Assembly (NCBI GenBank): GCA_016286445.1
Contig: JAEESS010000015.1
Span: 1 to 41,551 of the forward strand
Length of the DNA stretch: 41,551 bases
Source of the DNA: Bacillota bacterium
Lineage (GTDB): Bacteria > Bacillota > Clostridia > Christensenellales > CAG-138
Direction of reading: 5' to 3'
Shown here: one piece after another, positions 1-7,340 of the stretch
Position numbering within the stretch: the stretch's first letter is position 1
Layout: each line of letters opens with the position of its first letter
Notes under the pieces: model-generated
Told to the model about the DNA's origin: nothing
The model's database searches: none
Seen by the model: only the letters and a program-made list of their open reading frames with translations
Program-made: the position numbers and the translations under genes

Positions 1-431
1 GCACCGTCAAGGTCGGCCCGAACACCTACATCGTTTCTTCCCGCATCAACTGGGAGCCGTACTATGAGTACGCGATCAAGGCTGCGGCGGCAGGCGAAGC
101 GATCCCGGCAGACTGGACCGGTACGATCGAGACCGGCTCCGTTGAGCTCTTCGAGCTGAACAGCGCGGTTGCGGCAGACGGCACGCAGGCGAAGATCGAC
201 GAAGCGAAGGCTGCGATGATCGCGGGCACGCTCCACGTCTTCAACACCGATGCGTTCACCGTCGGCGGCGAAAAGCTTACGAGCTATATGGCTGACGTTG
301 ACACCGATCCTGCATACACCCCGGACACCGAGGTCATCAAGGACGGTTACTTCCATGAGTCTGAGTTCCGCAGCGCGCCGTACTTCGATCTGCGCATCGA
401 CGGCATCACCCTGCTGAACGAGAGCTATTAA
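1..431 (+). CDS. BMP family ABC transporter substrate-binding protein, C-terminal part
   Basis: Only the last 142 residues are present (first full codon at base 3, TAA at 429-431). They resemble the C-terminal lobe of the BMP/Med/PnrA lipoprotein family, which captures purine nucleosides outside the membrane. The visible part has a WEPYYEYAIKAA segment, a GTIETGSVELFEL strand and the ending GITLLNESY. Family identity is supported mainly by the next three genes, which are the ATPase and two permeases of this transporter class. The signal peptide and lipobox lie outside the window. A strong terminator follows at once, so the binding protein is probably made in excess of the membrane components. 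The substrate is inferred, not shown. Confidence 0.82.
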   Translation, partial: TVKVGPNTYIVSSRINWEPYYEYAIKAAAAGEAIPADWTGTIETGSVELFELNSAVAADGTQAKIDEAKAAMIAGTLHVFNTDAFTVGGEKLTSYMADVDTDPAYTPDTEVIKDGYFHESEFRSAPYFDLRIDGITLLNESY

Positions 432-449
432 GTCGCATCAGAACCCCTT

Positions 450-481
450 GCAGGCAGTCATTTGACTGCCTGCTTTTTTTT
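450..481 (+). terminator. Rho-independent terminator after the binding-protein gene
   Basis: A perfect 11-bp stem (GCAGGCAGTCA pairing with TGACTGCCTGC, 450-473) is followed by eight T residues. It separates the binding-protein gene from the ATPase gene, which has its own promoter just downstream. Confidence 0.92.
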
Positions 482-497
482 CGCCTGCGGGATCGGT

Positions 498-531
498 TTT
501 CATTTACAAATGAAATCTTATATGATACAAT
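498..531 (+). promoter_or_regulatory. Promoter with overlapping dyad, upstream of the importer ATPase gene
   Basis: TTTACA at 503-508, a 17-bp spacer and TACAAT at 526-531, with TGA directly before the -10 (extended -10). A perfect 8-bp dyad, TTTCATTT-ac-AAATGAAA (498-515), covers the -35 box and could be an operator. A small hairpin (GCAGA/TCTGC, 544-563) lies in the leader before the ribosome-binding site. Confidence 0.65.
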
Positions 532-579
532 ACTATATTATCGGCAGAGGTATTTGCTTCTGCAGAAAGGATGGGGGAC

Positions 580-2121
580 TTGGAAGCAGTCAAAAATGCC
601 ATCAGGATGGAAGGCATCACCAAGCATTTCGGCAGCGTGATCGCCAACCGGGATATTCATCTCGAACTGCATGAAGGCGAGATCCTTTCGCTGCTCGGCG
701 AGAACGGCAGCGGAAAGACCACGCTGATGAACATGCTCTCCGGTATTTATTATCCGGACGAGGGACAGATCTATATCCATGATAAACCGGTGACGATCCG
801 GTCGCCGAAGGATGCGTTTGAGAACGGGATCGGCATGATCCATCAGCATTTCAAGCTGGTGGACGTCTTTACCGCGACGGAAAACATCATCCTCGGGCTC
901 AAGGAAGAAGGCATGCTGAACCTCAAGCGCGCCGCAAAAAGGATCAAGGAGATCAGCGACCGCTATGGGTTCGAGATCGATCCGAATCAAAAGGTGTATA
1001 ATATGTCGGTATCGCAGAAGCAGACCGTTGAGATCATCAAGGTCCTGTATCGCGGCGCCGACATTCTGATTTTGGACGAGCCGACGGCGGTTCTGACGCC
1101 GCAGGAAACGGATAAGCTCTTCAAGGTCATGCGCAACATGCAGAAGGACGGCAAGTCGCTGATCATCATCACGCATAAGCTGCATGAGGTTCTGGAGGTC
1201 TCCGACCGCGTTGCGATCCTGCGGAAGGGCGAGTATATCGGCGACGTGCTGACCAAGGACGCAAACCAGCAAAGTCTGACCGACATGATGGTCGGACGCG
1301 CCGTTTCGCTCAATATCGACCGTCCGCGCGCGCAGGAGATTCAGCCGCGGCTGATCGTCGAACACCTGACGGTCAAGGACGTCGAAGGCGTGAAGCGGCT
1401 CGACGACATCAACTTCACGGCGAATTCCGGCGAGATCCTCGGCATAGCAGGCATCGCGGGGAGCGGGCAGCGCGAGCTTCTGGAATCGATCGCGGGCATG
1501 CAGACTGTGGAACCGGGCGGCACGATCACCTACATCGATCCGGAGACCGAGCAGGAACAGAATCTTGTCGGCATGGATCCTTTGAAGATCATTCGCTCCG
1601 GCGTGCTGCTGTCGTTCGTGCCGGAGGACCGCTTCGGCATGGGCCTGGTCGGCAGCATGAGCATTGCGGACAACGTCATGCTGCGGAGCTACCGGAGAGG
1701 GAAGCACAATCCGTTCCTGGATCGCAAGTTTCCGAAAGCCCTTGCAAACAAGATCGTCAACGATCTCGAGGTCGTCACGCCGAACGTGGATCAGATTCCG
1801 CTGCGCCGTCTTTCCGGCGGCAACGTGCAGAAGGTGCTGGTCGGACGCGAGATCGAGCAGAACCCGACGGTGCTGATGACCGCCTACGCGGTGCGCGGAC
1901 TGGACATCAACACGTCCTACACGATCTATAACCTTTTGAACGACCAAAAGATGAAAGGCGTCGCCGTCATCTATGTCGGCGAGGATCTGGACGTTCTTCT
2001 GGAGCTTTGCGACCGCATCCTGGTGCTTTGCGGCGGCAAGGTGTCCGGCATCGTGGACGGCCGTTCCGTCACCAAGGAAGAAATCGGTCTCTTGATGACC
2101 AAGGTCGGGGGAGGTGAATAA
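580..2121 (+). CDS. Double-domain ATPase of a BMP-type nucleoside ABC importer
   Basis: About 513 residues with two fused nucleotide-binding domains, the layout of the NupO/YufO and sugar-importer ATPases. It should power import of nucleosides or similar molecules at the inner membrane face. NBD1 has Walker A GENGSGKT (near residue 40), a weak signature MSVSQKQ and Walker B LILDEPT. NBD2 lacks the Walker A lysine (GIAGSGQREL), has a good signature LSGGN and a changed Walker B stretch (LMTAYAVRGLD in place of the usual QPTRGLD), so one composite site is probably inactive. TTG at 580 is preferred because AAAGGA at 566-571 lies 8 bases upstream. An in-frame ATG at 571 overlaps that site. Two permease genes follow with almost no gap. 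Confidence 0.9.
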   Translation: MEAVKNAIRMEGITKHFGSVIANRDIHLELHEGEILSLLGENGSGKTTLMNMLSGIYYPDEGQIYIHDKPVTIRSPKDAFENGIGMIHQHFKLVDVFTATENIILGLKEEGMLNLKRAAKRIKEISDRYGFEIDPNQKVYNMSVSQKQTVEIIKVLYRGADILILDEPTAVLTPQETDKLFKVMRNMQKDGKSLIIITHKLHEVLEVSDRVAILRKGEYIGDVLTKDANQQSLTDMMVGRAVSLNIDRPRAQEIQPRLIVEHLTVKDVEGVKRLDDINFTANSGEILGIAGIAGSGQRELLESIAGMQTVEPGGTITYIDPETEQEQNLVGMDPLKIIRSGVLLSFVPEDRFGMGLVGSMSIADNVMLRSYRRGKHNPFLDRKFPKALANKIVNDLEVVTPNVDQIPLRRLSGGNVQKVLVGREIEQNPTVLMTAYAVRGLDINTSYTIYNLLNDQKMKGVAVIYVGEDLDVLLELCDRILVLCGGKVSGIVDGRSVTKEEIGLLMTKVGGGE

Positions 2122-2122
2122 G

Positions 2123-3262
2123 ATGCTGCATATTTCAAAGCGGTCGGGACTCCCCGCATGGAAGGCATGGCTGATCCGCGGCGCGGCAATCCTGCTTGCG
2201 CTCGTCGTCTGCTCGATCGTTACGATGATCGTGACCAAGCTGAATCCGATCACCGTCTTCAAGACCATGTTCGAAGGAACGCTGGGCACGCAGAGGCGCG
2301 TGTGGGTCACCGTCTACCGCCTCGTGATCCTGCTCGGTATTTCCCTTGCGGTCACGCCCGCGTTCAAGATGCGGTTCTGGAACATCGGCGCCGAGGGACA
2401 GGTGCTGATCGGCGCGTTCGCAACGGCGATCTGCATGTTCTATGCGGGCAAGATGCCGTTCTTCCAGAATCCGGACATTCCGCTTTCGGTCAAGAATCTC
2501 ATCCTGATCCCCTGCATGGTGATCGCGAGCCTGCTTGCAGGCGCGCTGTGGGGCTTTTTACCCGCGTTTTTCAAGTCGCGCTGGAACACGAACGAAACGC
2601 TGTTTACGCTGATGATGAACTACGTCGCGCTGCAGCTTGTCAAGTTCATGATCTCCTATCGCGGATTCAAGTACATCTGGTCTCCGAACGGCACAGTGGT
2701 CGGCATCATCAATTCCGACGCCTCGCTCGGCTCCTACGGCGTGGGGTGGCTCCCGGAGATCGGCGGTTCGCGATACCTGCTTCCGGCGGCGGTGATCGGC
2801 ATTCTGACGGTCGTGCTGTATCTGTACCTCCGGTACAGCAAGCACGGCTATGAGATCGCGGTCGTCGGCGAAAGCGAGCGCACCGCGTCGTATTCGGGCA
2901 TCAAGGTCAATCGCGTCATCATCCGCACGATGGTCCTTTCCGGCATGCTGTGCGGTCTTGTCGGCTGTCTTTTGGCAGGAACCGACCGTACGCTGACCGA
3001 TACGCTCGTCGACGGACGCGGCTATACGGCGGTCATGGTCTCGTGGATGTCGAAGTTCAATCCGATCGGCATGATCTTCTCGTCGTTCTTGATCGTGTTC
3101 ATGCAGTACGGCGCAAAGGAGGTCGCAAGCCGTCCCGAGCTCGGACTGAACCATTCGTTTGCGGACATTCTGACCGGCATCATTCTGTTCTTCATCATCG
3201 GCTGCGAGTTCTTCATCAACTATCAGCTGCAGTTCAGCCGGCACAAGAAACGGGAGGTGTAA
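2123..3262 (+). CDS. ABC transporter permease, first of two (BMP-type importer)
   Basis: A 379-residue hydrophobic protein of the branched-chain/ribose permease superfamily (BPD_transp_2). It forms half of the membrane channel. It has about ten predicted membrane segments, the conserved FWNIGAEGQ loop near residue 90, and the cytoplasmic GxxxxTASYSGIKV region (near 245) that contacts the ATPase. ATG at 2123 is chosen because GGGAGGTGA (2108-2116) sits about six bases upstream. An in-frame GTG at 2114 lies inside that SD. The gene starts one base after the ATPase stop and is followed five bases later by the second permease. Confidence 0.9.
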   Translation: MLHISKRSGLPAWKAWLIRGAAILLALVVCSIVTMIVTKLNPITVFKTMFEGTLGTQRRVWVTVYRLVILLGISLAVTPAFKMRFWNIGAEGQVLIGAFATAICMFYAGKMPFFQNPDIPLSVKNLILIPCMVIASLLAGALWGFLPAFFKSRWNTNETLFTLMMNYVALQLVKFMISYRGFKYIWSPNGTVVGIINSDASLGSYGVGWLPEIGGSRYLLPAAVIGILTVVLYLYLRYSKHGYEIAVVGESERTASYSGIKVNRVIIRTMVLSGMLCGLVGCLLAGTDRTLTDTLVDGRGYTAVMVSWMSKFNPIGMIFSSFLIVFMQYGAKEVASRPELGLNHSFADILTGIILFFIIGCEFFINYQLQFSRHKKREV

Positions 3263-3267
3263 ACGGT

Positions 3268-4221
3268 ATGTGGGAATTCTTGGTATCATTCATCCCGAGA
3301 GCGGTCATGCAGGGCATGCCGCTGCTGTACGGCAGTACCGGCGAGATTCTCACGGAGAAGGCGGGCAACCTGAACCTCGGTATTCCGGGCATCATGTATG
3401 TCGGCGCGATCTCCGGCGTTATCGGCGCGTTCTTCTATGAGCAGGCAACGATCGGCGCGGGGCAGCCGATGACCGGCGTCCTTGCGGTGCTGATCCCGAT
3501 GCTCTGCTGTCTTCTCGGCTCGTTCCTGATGGGGCTTCTTTATTGCTTCCTGACCGTTACGCTGCGCGCGAACCAGAACGTTACCGGTCTTGCCATGACG
3601 ATGTTCGGCGTCGGCTTCGGCAACTTCTTCGGCGGCTCCCTGATCAAGCTGGCGCACAGCGAGGTCCCGAGCCTGACGTTTGCCGCGACCTGCAACTTCT
3701 TCGGCGACGGCAAGCATCCGGGCTGGCTTGCGTATCTCGGCATCGGCATTGCGATCCTTGCCTCGCTGTTTTTGCGGTTCACCCGCAAGGGCATGCAGCT
3801 GCGCGCGGTCGGCGAGAATCCGGCGACGGCGGACGCGGCAGGCATCAACGTCACGCGGTACAAGTACATTGCAACGCTCGTCGGCAGCATGATCGCGGGG
3901 CTCGGCGGACTCTACTACGTCATGGAGTGCGCGCACGGCACGTGGGCGAACGAGGGCTTCGGCGACCGCGGCTGGCTGGCGATCGCGCTGGTCATCTTCA
4001 CGACATGGCGTCCGAGCGTCAGCATCTTTGCGTCGATCCTGTTCGGCGGGCTCATCATCCTGTCCGAGCATCTGTCGCTTCCGCTCGGCATCAAGGAGCT
4101 CTATAAGCTCGCGCCGTACGTGGTCACGCTCATCGTGCTGATCATCGTCAGCCTGCGTAAAAAACGCGAGAACCTCCCGCCGCAAAGCCTCGGGCTTGCT
4201 TACTTCCGCGAAGAGCGGTAA
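3268..4221 (+). CDS. ABC transporter permease, second of two (BMP-type importer)
   Basis: A 317-residue permease of the same superfamily, forming a heterodimer with the preceding product. The N-terminal GEILTEKAGNLNLGIPGIM motif is typical of the shorter partner in nucleoside importers. The ATPase-coupling stretch RAVGENPATADAAGI is near residue 185. ATG at 3268 is supported by GGGAGGTG at 3252-3259. The open frame extends upstream into the previous gene, but that part is antisignal-like and lacks a site. It ends SLGLAYFREER. A diverged copy of the last 35-60 bases reappears at 7021-7084. Confidence 0.9.
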   Translation: MWEFLVSFIPRAVMQGMPLLYGSTGEILTEKAGNLNLGIPGIMYVGAISGVIGAFFYEQATIGAGQPMTGVLAVLIPMLCCLLGSFLMGLLYCFLTVTLRANQNVTGLAMTMFGVGFGNFFGGSLIKLAHSEVPSLTFAATCNFFGDGKHPGWLAYLGIGIAILASLFLRFTRKGMQLRAVGENPATADAAGINVTRYKYIATLVGSMIAGLGGLYYVMECAHGTWANEGFGDRGWLAIALVIFTTWRPSVSIFASILFGGLIILSEHLSLPLGIKELYKLAPYVVTLIVLIIVSLRKKRENLPPQSLGLAYFREER

Positions 4222-4242
4222 AATCCTTGCAACTGTATACGG

Positions 4243-4273
4243 GCACAGCTCTTTTCGGGGCTGTGCTTTTTTT
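4243..4273 (+). terminator. Terminator of the importer operon
   Basis: GCACAGC (4243-4249) pairs with GCTGTGC (4260-4266), loop CTCTTTTCGGG-like, followed by seven T residues. Confidence 0.88.
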
Positions 4274-4291
4274 GATTCCGGAAGAATACGC

Positions 4292-4346
4292 TTGACAGAT
4301 TCGGTCTATCGTGATAAACTGCATATGTGGTCTATTTGAATAAACC
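4292..4346 (+). promoter_or_regulatory. Promoter and paired dyad operators of the blaI-like operon
   Basis: TTGACA at 4292-4297, a 17-bp spacer and TAAACT at 4315-4320 preceded by TGA (extended -10). Two copies of an 18-bp dyad overlap it: GGTCTATCGTGATAAACT at 4303-4320 (between and over the -10) and GGTCTATTTGAATAAACC at 4329-4346 (over the expected start of transcription). Each reads as GGTyTAT...ATAAACC, with one or two mismatches between arms. Their centres are 26 bp apart. This fits dimeric BlaI/MecI-type repression of its own operon. Confidence 0.7.
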
Positions 4347-4361
4347 AAAGGAGAAGCATGT

Positions 4362-4724
4362 ATGGAAATCGAATTGGGCGCCGTACAGGAACGCTTTGCC
4401 GATCTCATCTGGGAAAGGGAACCGATCGACTCGGGGGAGCTTGTCAAGCTCTGCGCCGAACGCTTTGAATGGAAAAAATCCACCACATATACCGTTCTTC
4501 GAAAGCTCTGTGAGAAGGGGCTGTTTGTGAACGAGAACGGTACGGTTCGCGCCTGCATGCAGCGGGACGCGTTCTATGCGAAGCGCAGCAAACAGATCGT
4601 TGCGGATTCGTTCAGGGGATCGTTGCCCGCGTTCTTCGCTGCGTTCCTGTCCGATCGCGGGCTTTCGGAAAACGAGGCGGAGCAGATCCGGACCATGATC
4701 GACGCGTATCGGAAAGGGGAATGA
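4362..4724 (+). CDS. BlaI/MecI-family winged-helix repressor
   Basis: A 120-residue protein of the penicillinase-repressor family. These dimers block their own operon until a partner M56 peptidase relays a membrane signal. Residues 1-75 form the winged helix (LIWEREPIDSGELVKLC, then KKSTTYTVLRKLCEKGLF as recognition helix and start of the wing). The C-terminal third is the dimerisation region. ATG at 4362 has AAAGGAG at 4347-4353 as ribosome-binding site. Its stop overlaps the region of the peptidase start, a standard blaI-blaR arrangement. The signal need not be a beta-lactam, since no penicillin-binding domain is seen in the partner. Confidence 0.88.
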   Translation: MEIELGAVQERFADLIWEREPIDSGELVKLCAERFEWKKSTTYTVLRKLCEKGLFVNENGTVRACMQRDAFYAKRSKQIVADSFRGSLPAFFAAFLSDRGLSENEAEQIRTMIDAYRKGE

Positions 4725-4726
4725 CG

Positions 4727-7012
4727 ATGGAAGCCGCCTTTTTGAAGATCCTGAACATGAGCCTTTCGGCAAGCATCCTGATTCTTGTCGTGCTGCTTGT
4801 GCGGCTGCTGCTGTTTCGCGCGCCGAAGTGGGTGCGCGGCGTCCTTTGGGCGATCGTCGCGGTGCGGCTCATGCTGCCGTTTTCCATCGAGAGCATTTTC
4901 AGCCTGATCCCAGCGGCGGAACCGATCCCGAACAACATCGCCTTGATGGAGCATCCCGCGGTGGAAACGGGCATTCCGATCGTGAACCGGTCGGTCAATC
5001 CGGTGATCGAACGGCAGTTTGCGCCGAGCCCGGCAAACAGCATCAATCCGCTGCAGGTCGTGACGTACGCTGCGGCGATTATTTGGATCGCAGGCGTCTG
5101 CGGCATGCTGCTCTTTCTGTTTCTGAGCTACCTCCGCGCCAGACACAGCGTCCGTGCAGCGGTTCCGAACGGGAGCGGCGTTTATCTCTGCGATGAGATC
5201 CGTTCTCCGTTCATCCTCGGCATGTTCCGCCCGCGCATCTATCTGCCGTCGGATCTTGAGGGGACGACGCGCGAAAGCGTTCTGATGCACGAGCGCGCGC
5301 ATCTGCGCCGCCGCGATCATTGGTGGAAGCCGCTCGGGTTTCTGATCCTTGCGGTGCATTGGTTCAATCCGCTGTGCTGGCTTGCCTACATCCTGTTTTG
5401 CCGGGACATTGAATCCGCGTGTGACGAGAAAGCGATCGCGCAGATGGATCGCGAAGGCCGCGCCGCCTATTCGCAGGCGCTTCTGGATTGCAGCCACCCG
5501 CAGCGCGTCGTTTCGGTCTGTCCGCTTGCATTCGGAGAAAACGGCGTCAAAAGTCGCGTGAAGTCGGTTCTGCACTACAAGAAACCGCTTCTGCGGATCA
5601 TCATCGCGGCGATCCTCGTATCCGTGATCGTTGCGGTATGCTTCCTGACGAACCCGAAGGCAAAGCGCGAAGCGGAGAGGCAGGCGGCGGAAACACAGAC
5701 GGCTGCAGCCGAAACGCCTTCTTTGTCAAATGCGCCGGAGTCTGCCGAGCCTGCGCCGACGCCGTGGGCGGGGGACGGACATTGGTACACGTTTCAGCTT
5801 ACCGTGCCGGGACTGATCAGCTCGATCGGAACAGAGTATCTCTATGTTCCGGAGGGATACACGGTATGTCCGATCAACAGCGTCGCGATCGGAAAGCTGA
5901 AGGGCATGGGCAGTGAGACCAAGGTCTATACCGCCGATCCGGAGGAACGCGTGATCTGGTTCAAATCATGGTTTTCGTATTACCGGTCCGGGCTGGCACT
6001 GCCGAAACCGGATCCCCAAACCTGCAATTACGCAATCAGCGTTTATAATGCCGATTCGGAATCTTGGATGTATCTTTCGGAAGAAGCAGGCAAAGAGTTG
6101 CATACTCTTTTGAATAGGCTCGATACGGAGGGTGAAAAAGCGAAGATCTCAGAGCTTGATAAGACGGCGGATGTTTACCAAACGGTCCCGGAGATTCCGG
6201 GTCTGCTGCATGACACAAGACTGCTTCTCGCTCGACGCAACGGAGATGCATTTCTGTATGCGGGAAAAACGAGGGCGTATACCAAAGAAGGAACCGCAAT
6301 CAAAATGAATGCGGACAGTGCTTTGTTCCGCGAGTTCGCCGCGGCGTTCGACGTCAGAACGACACCGGTTCCGCTTCCCGTATTCACGGAAATCGACGGC
6401 GGCATTACGGACGGCACGAACAACTATTACGACGCGCCGCCGCACTGGCATCTGTTTTTTGACGAGAGAGAGTTGAGCTTCGAGGAGACGATCGGCGAGA
6501 TCAAGATCAAGGATGATGCGGAGAGCGATGCGCATATAGAATCTGTCCTGTCGTTTGCAAAGGCAAACCGGTTTTTGAAGATATGGGATAAACGGTATCC
6601 GTATCAAGACAGAACATTGATCCGCGAGGGGGAAGCTCTGCGGGATCCGTTTGGGGATGGATTTTCCGTCTATCTGCTGAATGACAAAAAGAACGTAGAT
6701 CTTCCGCTGTCCGAGGAGGCGAGCGCAGAGCTTTGCGAACGGTACAAGGCGGCAGAGAACGGAACGGCGGATGCAGTGTCGATTGACGAAAATGCAGAGG
6801 AATACGGCACGCTGATCCTCAGGAACATCCGGTATGACAGCATACTGTGCTATGAGTTCGCCGGGATCCGCATCCTGGGCGAAACGATCTGGCTCAGCAC
6901 CATGGACACCGGTCTCATCACGGAGATCCCGAAAGATACGGCGGCATATGCTGAATTGATGGAGATCTACAAAAACAACAAGCTGCCGCAGGGCGTGTTT
7001 GTTTTTTACTGA
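4727..7012 (+). CDS. BlaR1-like M56 family membrane metallopeptidase with an unfamiliar sensor region
   Basis: A 761-residue membrane sensor. The N-terminal 300 residues are the M56 module: membrane segments near 12-28, 34-50, 105-125, 205-225 and 287-305, the zinc motif HERAH near residue 188, and the downstream ESACDEKAI that supplies the third ligand. In this family, ligand binding outside activates the peptidase, which inactivates the BlaI-type repressor. The outer 450 residues (from about 310) start with an Ala/Glu/Pro-rich linker and show no SxxK/SxN transpeptidase motifs, so the ligand is unknown. ATG at 4727 is preferred over 4721 because GGGGA ends at 4720. The pair is transcribed from the promoter at 4292. 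Confidence 0.85.
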   Translation: MEAAFLKILNMSLSASILILVVLLVRLLLFRAPKWVRGVLWAIVAVRLMLPFSIESIFSLIPAAEPIPNNIALMEHPAVETGIPIVNRSVNPVIERQFAPSPANSINPLQVVTYAAAIIWIAGVCGMLLFLFLSYLRARHSVRAAVPNGSGVYLCDEIRSPFILGMFRPRIYLPSDLEGTTRESVLMHERAHLRRRDHWWKPLGFLILAVHWFNPLCWLAYILFCRDIESACDEKAIAQMDREGRAAYSQALLDCSHPQRVVSVCPLAFGENGVKSRVKSVLHYKKPLLRIIIAAILVSVIVAVCFLTNPKAKREAERQAAETQTAAAETPSLSNAPESAEPAPTPWAGDGHWYTFQLTVPGLISSIGTEYLYVPEGYTVCPINSVAIGKLKGMGSETKVYTADPEERVIWFKSWFSYYRSGLALPKPDPQTCNYAISVYNADSESWMYLSEEAGKELHTLLNRLDTEGEKAKISELDKTADVYQTVPEIPGLLHDTRLLLARRNGDAFLYAGKTRAYTKEGTAIKMNADSALFREFAAAFDVRTTPVPLPVFTEIDGGITDGTNNYYDAPPHWHLFFDERELSFEETIGEIKIKDDAESDAHIESVLSFAKANRFLKIWDKRYPYQDRTLIREGEALRDPFGDGFSVYLLNDKKNVDLPLSEEASAELCERYKAAENGTADAVSIDENAEEYGTLILRNIRYDSILCYEFAGIRILGETIWLSTMDTGLITEIPKDTAAYAELMEIYKNNKLPQGVFVFY

Positions 7013-7020
7013 TACGAGCG

Positions 7021-7084
7021 GTGAAAAGCGCGGAATCGCCCGCAGGGCCTCGGGCTTGCGTATTTTTGGCGAAGAGCGGTAAAA
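7021..7084 (+). repeat. Diverged copy of the 3' end of the second importer permease
   Basis: Bases 7047-7084 match 4187-4223 (the last codons, stop and following As of the second permease) with a few substitutions and one inserted base. Weaker similarity extends upstream to about 7021. In one frame the copy reads SGLRIFGEER then stop, against SLGLAYFREER then stop in the gene. Both copies lie just before a terminator. It could be the remnant of a lost paralogous permease or a copied operon end. Confidence 0.6.
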
Positions 7085-7094
7085 ATGACGCTTG

Positions 7095-7122
7095 GGACCG
7101 TCCTTTCGGACGGTCCTTTTTT
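7095..7122 (+). terminator. Terminator of the blaI-M56 operon
   Basis: GGACCGTCC (7095-7103) pairs with GGACGGTCC (7108-7116), loop TTTC, followed by six T residues. Confidence 0.9.
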
Positions 7123-7190
7123 ATGCCCCAAAATATCAAAAAAGTTCACAATACAAAAAAGGGTTTTGGCAAAAAACGTCGTAGCTATAT

Positions 7191-7276
7191 TATATCGATA
7201 TACTTTATATAGATATAATTTACATCGATATAATTACATAGATTGCAAAAATACAGATATCGTTATATCGATATTC
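7191..7276. repeat. AT-rich 15-bp tandem repeats with ATCGAT-centred palindromes
   Basis: Three head-to-tail 15-bp units lie at 7191-7205, 7206-7220 and 7221-7235, consensus TATATCGATATAATT, with a decayed fourth to 7250. Unit 1 contains the perfect palindrome TATATCGATATA. A further ATATCGATAT palindrome lies at 7265-7274. The tract sits between the terminators of two convergent operons, so it is not an obvious promoter. It is the most AT-rich stretch of the window and its role is unknown. Confidence 0.75.
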
Positions 7277-7297
7277 TTAAGAAGAATGTCTTCTTAA
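7277..7297. other. Perfect small inverted repeat
   Basis: TTAAGAAGA (7277-7285) and TCTTCTTAA (7289-7297) form a 9-bp dyad with a 3-base loop, next to the terminator of the minus-strand gene. It may stabilise the 3' end of that transcript or be part of the AT-rich repeat tract. Confidence 0.55.
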
Positions 7298-7332
7298 AAA
7301 GAACGCCTCCCCGACGGAAAGCAGGGGAGGCG
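7296..7332 (-). terminator. Terminator of the minus-strand gene ending at 7341
   Basis: On the minus strand, CGCCTCCCC (7324-7332 complement) pairs with GGGGAGGCG (7304-7312 complement), followed by TTCTTTTT. Confidence 0.85.
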
Positions 7333-7340
7333 TACTTACA

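Noticed and set aside
2950-3267. Upstream extension of the second permease frame into the first permease gene.
   Set aside because: The extension is Arg-rich and unlike a permease. A good ribosome-binding site and the conserved N terminus place the start at 3268.
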